Positions 13,469 through 15,258 of a stretch of 15,258 nucleotides of DNA are shown piece by piece. The stretch is from Pullibacteroides sp964436335 (lineage in GTDB: Bacteria; Bacteroidota; Bacteroidia; Bacteroidales; P3). Under the pieces are notes generated by a model. It was not told the DNA's origin. It searched no databases and saw nothing but the letters and a program-made list of their open reading frames with translations. The stretch covers positions 1 to 15,258 of the forward strand of contig CAYTCD010000044.1 in NCBI GenBank assembly GCA_964436335.1, in the 5' to 3' direction. The position numbers and the translations under genes are program-made. How positions within the stretch are numbered: position 1 is the first letter of the stretch; each line of letters starts with the position of its first letter.

Positions 13469-14506
13469 TCAGAAGGCATGCAGGATGCGGAAGATAAATT
13501 CTTCGGAAAGGTCTTCGGGGGAAAGATTGGAATCCAACCCCTTTGATTTTAGGTCGTATTCCTTGATTATATGGAGAATATGAGCCGCTTCGCGATAGGC
13601 GTAATTGCGGGCGCCCGCTTCGTATTGTCCTAAGAAGTAGGGTGGGATACCGATAACTTGCGCCCATTCGCTGCGGGGCGTACCCTTTCGCTGAAGGGCA
13701 TGCAGCTGAAGGATGCGGGCAAATAGACGGTAGAGTTGCACCAACACCATCTGAGGCGGCATGTTCTTGAGATTGGAACGGAGGTAGTTCACGATTTTTC
13801 GGCATTGCACAAGGTTGCGCTCCAATACGGCTTTTTCGAGGGTGAAAACATTGTATTCCTTGTTGATACCGATGTATCGTTCGATATCGTCTTCCGTTAT
13901 TTCAGCACCTTGGGGCAGGTTGACGAAAAGTTTCTGGAGTTCGTTGGCGATCAGGTTGAGACTGCTTCCCAGCGATTCGCCGAGCATGGCAAGGGCGGAA
14001 TTTTGGATGGTGTAACCGTTTTCCTTTATATGGGCGGCAATCCAGGGAACGAAATCCTTGTCTTTGAGCGGAGCGGATTCAAAGCTCACACCGATTTTGT
14101 CGATGAGTTTGAATACAGATTTCCGTTTGTCTATTTTTTTGTGTTTGTGGCTTATAACGAGCAGGGTGCTGGCCACGGGCTTTTGCAGGTAGTTTTCGAG
14201 TGCCTCCCAACGGTCCAGGGCCTGCGCCTCTTTTAAAATAACCAGTTGCACAGGAGCCATAACAGGAAACCGCTTGCAATTGGCCATTACGCCTTGCAGG
14301 CCGTTTTCTTTGTCTTTGCCTTTGAGATCCGGTCCGAAGAACACGCTGAAATCGAACTCTTTCTGCATGTCGTCAAGCACCTCGTTTTCAAAAATCGCTT
14401 CCAAACGGTCTATATAATAGTCTTCTTCGCCCCACAGCAAGTACACGGGTGCAAAAGCACCGGATTTGATTTGCTTGACAATATCGTTGAATTTGAGCGC
14501 GGGCAT
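13469..14506 (-). CDS. holA: DNA polymerase III subunit delta (HolA)
   Basis: The 345-residue protein is the delta subunit of the clamp loader, which opens the beta clamp. Recognisable parts are the N-terminal PVYLLWGEEDYYIDRLEAIF, the strand LQGVMANCKRFPVMAPVQLV, then LLVISHKHKKIDKRKSVFKL (the polar stretch characteristic of delta) and the middle helix bundle with LGSSLNLIANELQKL. The C-terminal collar domain ends LSPEDLSEEFIFRIL. The delta subunit lacks its own ATPase site, consistent with the absence of Walker motifs. It begins 30 bp after the yciO-like gene, probably in one transcript. It ends in TGA. Confidence 0.93.
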   Translation of the reverse strand: MPALKFNDIVKQIKSGAFAPVYLLWGEEDYYIDRLEAIFENEVLDDMQKEFDFSVFFGPDLKGKDKENGLQGVMANCKRFPVMAPVQLVILKEAQALDRWEALENYLQKPVASTLLVISHKHKKIDKRKSVFKLIDKIGVSFESAPLKDKDFVPWIAAHIKENGYTIQNSALAMLGESLGSSLNLIANELQKLFVNLPQGAEITEDDIERYIGINKEYNVFTLEKAVLERNLVQCRKIVNYLRSNLKNMPPQMVLVQLYRLFARILQLHALQRKGTPRSEWAQVIGIPPYFLGQYEAGARNYAYREAAHILHIIKEYDLKSKGLDSNLSPEDLSEEFIFRILHAF

Positions 14507-14536
14507 GGGTGGGTGATGTTTCGTTTAGGACCTGTA

Positions 14537-15145
14537 TCAGACAATGCCTATTCCCTGTCTTATTATTTCTATGTCGCCTTGGGTGCAGTCGAGTACCGTT
14601 GAATATTGTATTCGGCCAATGCCATCATCTATTACCAGATCAACCTGTTTTCCAAAACGTTCGTGGATGTATTCGGGGGTGGTGAGGTCTTCGTCCTGAA
14701 GGTCGTTTCCCCCGAGAGAGGTGTTGAGCAAGGGTTCACCCAATGCTTCTACGATCTGACGCACCACGGGATGGTCGGGAATACGGATGCCGATGGTCTT
14801 CTTTTTGCTTTGAAACAGTTTGGGTACTTCGTTGTTGGCGTCCAATATAAAGGTAAAAGGACCCGGAATATGGGCCTTCATAAAGCGGAAAAGCGGGTCG
14901 GAGATCGGGCGGGTGTAGCGGGAAAGAATGTGCAGGTCGGAACAGAGCAATGTGTAGTCGAGCTTGTCTTTTCGTTTGTATTTGATCTGGGCCAGACGAT
15001 TCAGACTACGGATATTGGACAATCCCGTCCCCATGCCATAAATGGTGTCGGTGGGATAGATGATAATACCTCCGTGCCGGATACATTGTACAATGTGGTC
15101 GATTTGCTTGGAATGCAGCTCCCGGTTGTAGGTTTTCAGTATCAT
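14537..15145 (-). CDS. YrdC/YciO-type protein (possible L-threonylcarbamoyladenylate synthase)
   Basis: The 202-residue single-domain YrdC-fold protein has IIIYPTDTIYGMG near the N-terminus, KYKRKDK in the nucleotide-binding region, IPGPFTFILDANNEVPKLFQ, TIGIRIPDHPVV and LGEPLLNTSLGG. These middle segments resemble E. coli YciO more than TsaC (compare PGNYTFILKGTKEVPR of YciO, from memory). TsaC/Sua5 makes the threonylcarbamoyl-AMP used for tRNA t6A; YciO relatives have weak or unclear activity, so the t6A role depends on whether the genome has another Sua5. It starts 42 bp after the SRP RNA terminator and precedes holA. It ends in TGA. Confidence 0.88.
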   Translation of the reverse strand: MILKTYNRELHSKQIDHIVQCIRHGGIIIYPTDTIYGMGTGLSNIRSLNRLAQIKYKRKDKLDYTLLCSDLHILSRYTRPISDPLFRFMKAHIPGPFTFILDANNEVPKLFQSKKKTIGIRIPDHPVVRQIVEALGEPLLNTSLGGNDLQDEDLTTPEYIHERFGKQVDLVIDDGIGRIQYSTVLDCTQGDIEIIRQGIGIV

Positions 15146-15186
15146 CTTTTATAGGCCGAACAGCAAATAGCGTGAATATAGGATAT

Positions 15187-15207
15187 AAAAAAGGGTAAGC
15201 TACTTAC
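15187..15207 (-). terminator. Hairpin and T-run after the SRP RNA
   Basis: On the minus strand GTAAG-TAG-CTTAC is followed by CC and TTTTTT. The 5-bp stem is short, and part of it may pair with the 5' end of the SRP RNA outside the window, but the T-run marks a likely 3' end. Confidence 0.6.
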
Positions 15208-15258
15208 ATCGCACCGCTACAACCGTCGTACCCTTGCTGCCTTCCGGCCCTGGGGGAG
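15193..15258 (-). ncRNA. ffs: Signal recognition particle RNA (4.5S type), 5' part outside window
   Basis: The minus strand carries CAGGGCCGGAAGGCAGCAAG near the right edge (15250-15231), the conserved SRP domain IV loop that binds Ffh (GGAAG and GCAGC). The following stretch GGTACGACGGTTGTAGCGGT and GATGTAAGTAGCTTACCC forms the 3' strand up to a T-run. The small bacterial type of about 100 nt is expected, so roughly a third lies beyond the window. It would guide Ffh/FtsY-dependent insertion of inner-membrane proteins such as PorL. Confidence 0.85.

Overview
The window reads as chromosomal DNA of a Bacteroidota member, most likely order Bacteroidales. The left third holds PorP, PorK, PorL and PorM, core parts of the type IX secretion system (T9SS) found only in this phylum. 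Several upstream regions carry the phylum-specific promoter elements TTTG/TTG and TAnnTTTG. The rest is housekeeping in a typical Bacteroidales mix: dnaA, rarA, sufE, RNase Y, zapA, holA and a YrdC/YciO protein. Base composition looks moderate, with no obvious foreign island. Nearly all genes are on the minus strand; only one thioesterase gene is on the plus strand.

Layout, read from the right end in the direction of transcription. The 3' part of the SRP RNA gene (15193-15258, cut by the window edge) ends at a hairpin plus T-run. Then come the YciO/YrdC gene and holA. A well-formed promoter (13411-13441) precedes a small coiled-coil gene and zapA. A 6S RNA gene candidate (12619-12804) lies between zapA and rny. 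RNase Y (11013-12548) converges on, and overlaps by 13 bp, the plus-strand thioesterase gene. A 408-bp AT-rich gap with degenerate DnaA-box-like sites and an inverted repeat precedes dnaA, which heads a tight run dnaA - RsmI-like methyltransferase - rarA - sufE. An array of three 76-bp repeats fills the whole gap between sufE and a degenerate Rieske-like lipoprotein gene. A secreted protein of unknown function and the T9SS genes porP-porK-porL-porM follow; porM runs off the left edge, and porN would be expected beyond it.

The most striking observation is that two core genes, dnaA and rny, each carry one in-frame TAA codon (9811-9813 and 12189-12191) while the reading frame is otherwise full length and family-like on both sides. 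Both TAAs follow a lysine codon and both lie in a linker or coiled coil between domains, so each gene would give an N-terminal piece and a catalytic piece unless the codon is read through. TAA is also the apparent terminal stop of porL, porK, porP and the lipoprotein gene, so simple reassignment of TAA is unlikely. Candidate explanations are sequence error, recent lesions, split proteins or leaky UAA. The second point of interest is the 76-bp repeat array, in which all differences between copies fall outside the hairpin stems.

Functionally, the window joins replication initiation and fork maintenance (DnaA, RarA, HolA), cell division (ZapA and a coiled-coil neighbour), RNA turnover and global RNA regulators (RNase Y, 6S RNA, SRP RNA), Fe-S assembly (SufE) and T9SS export.
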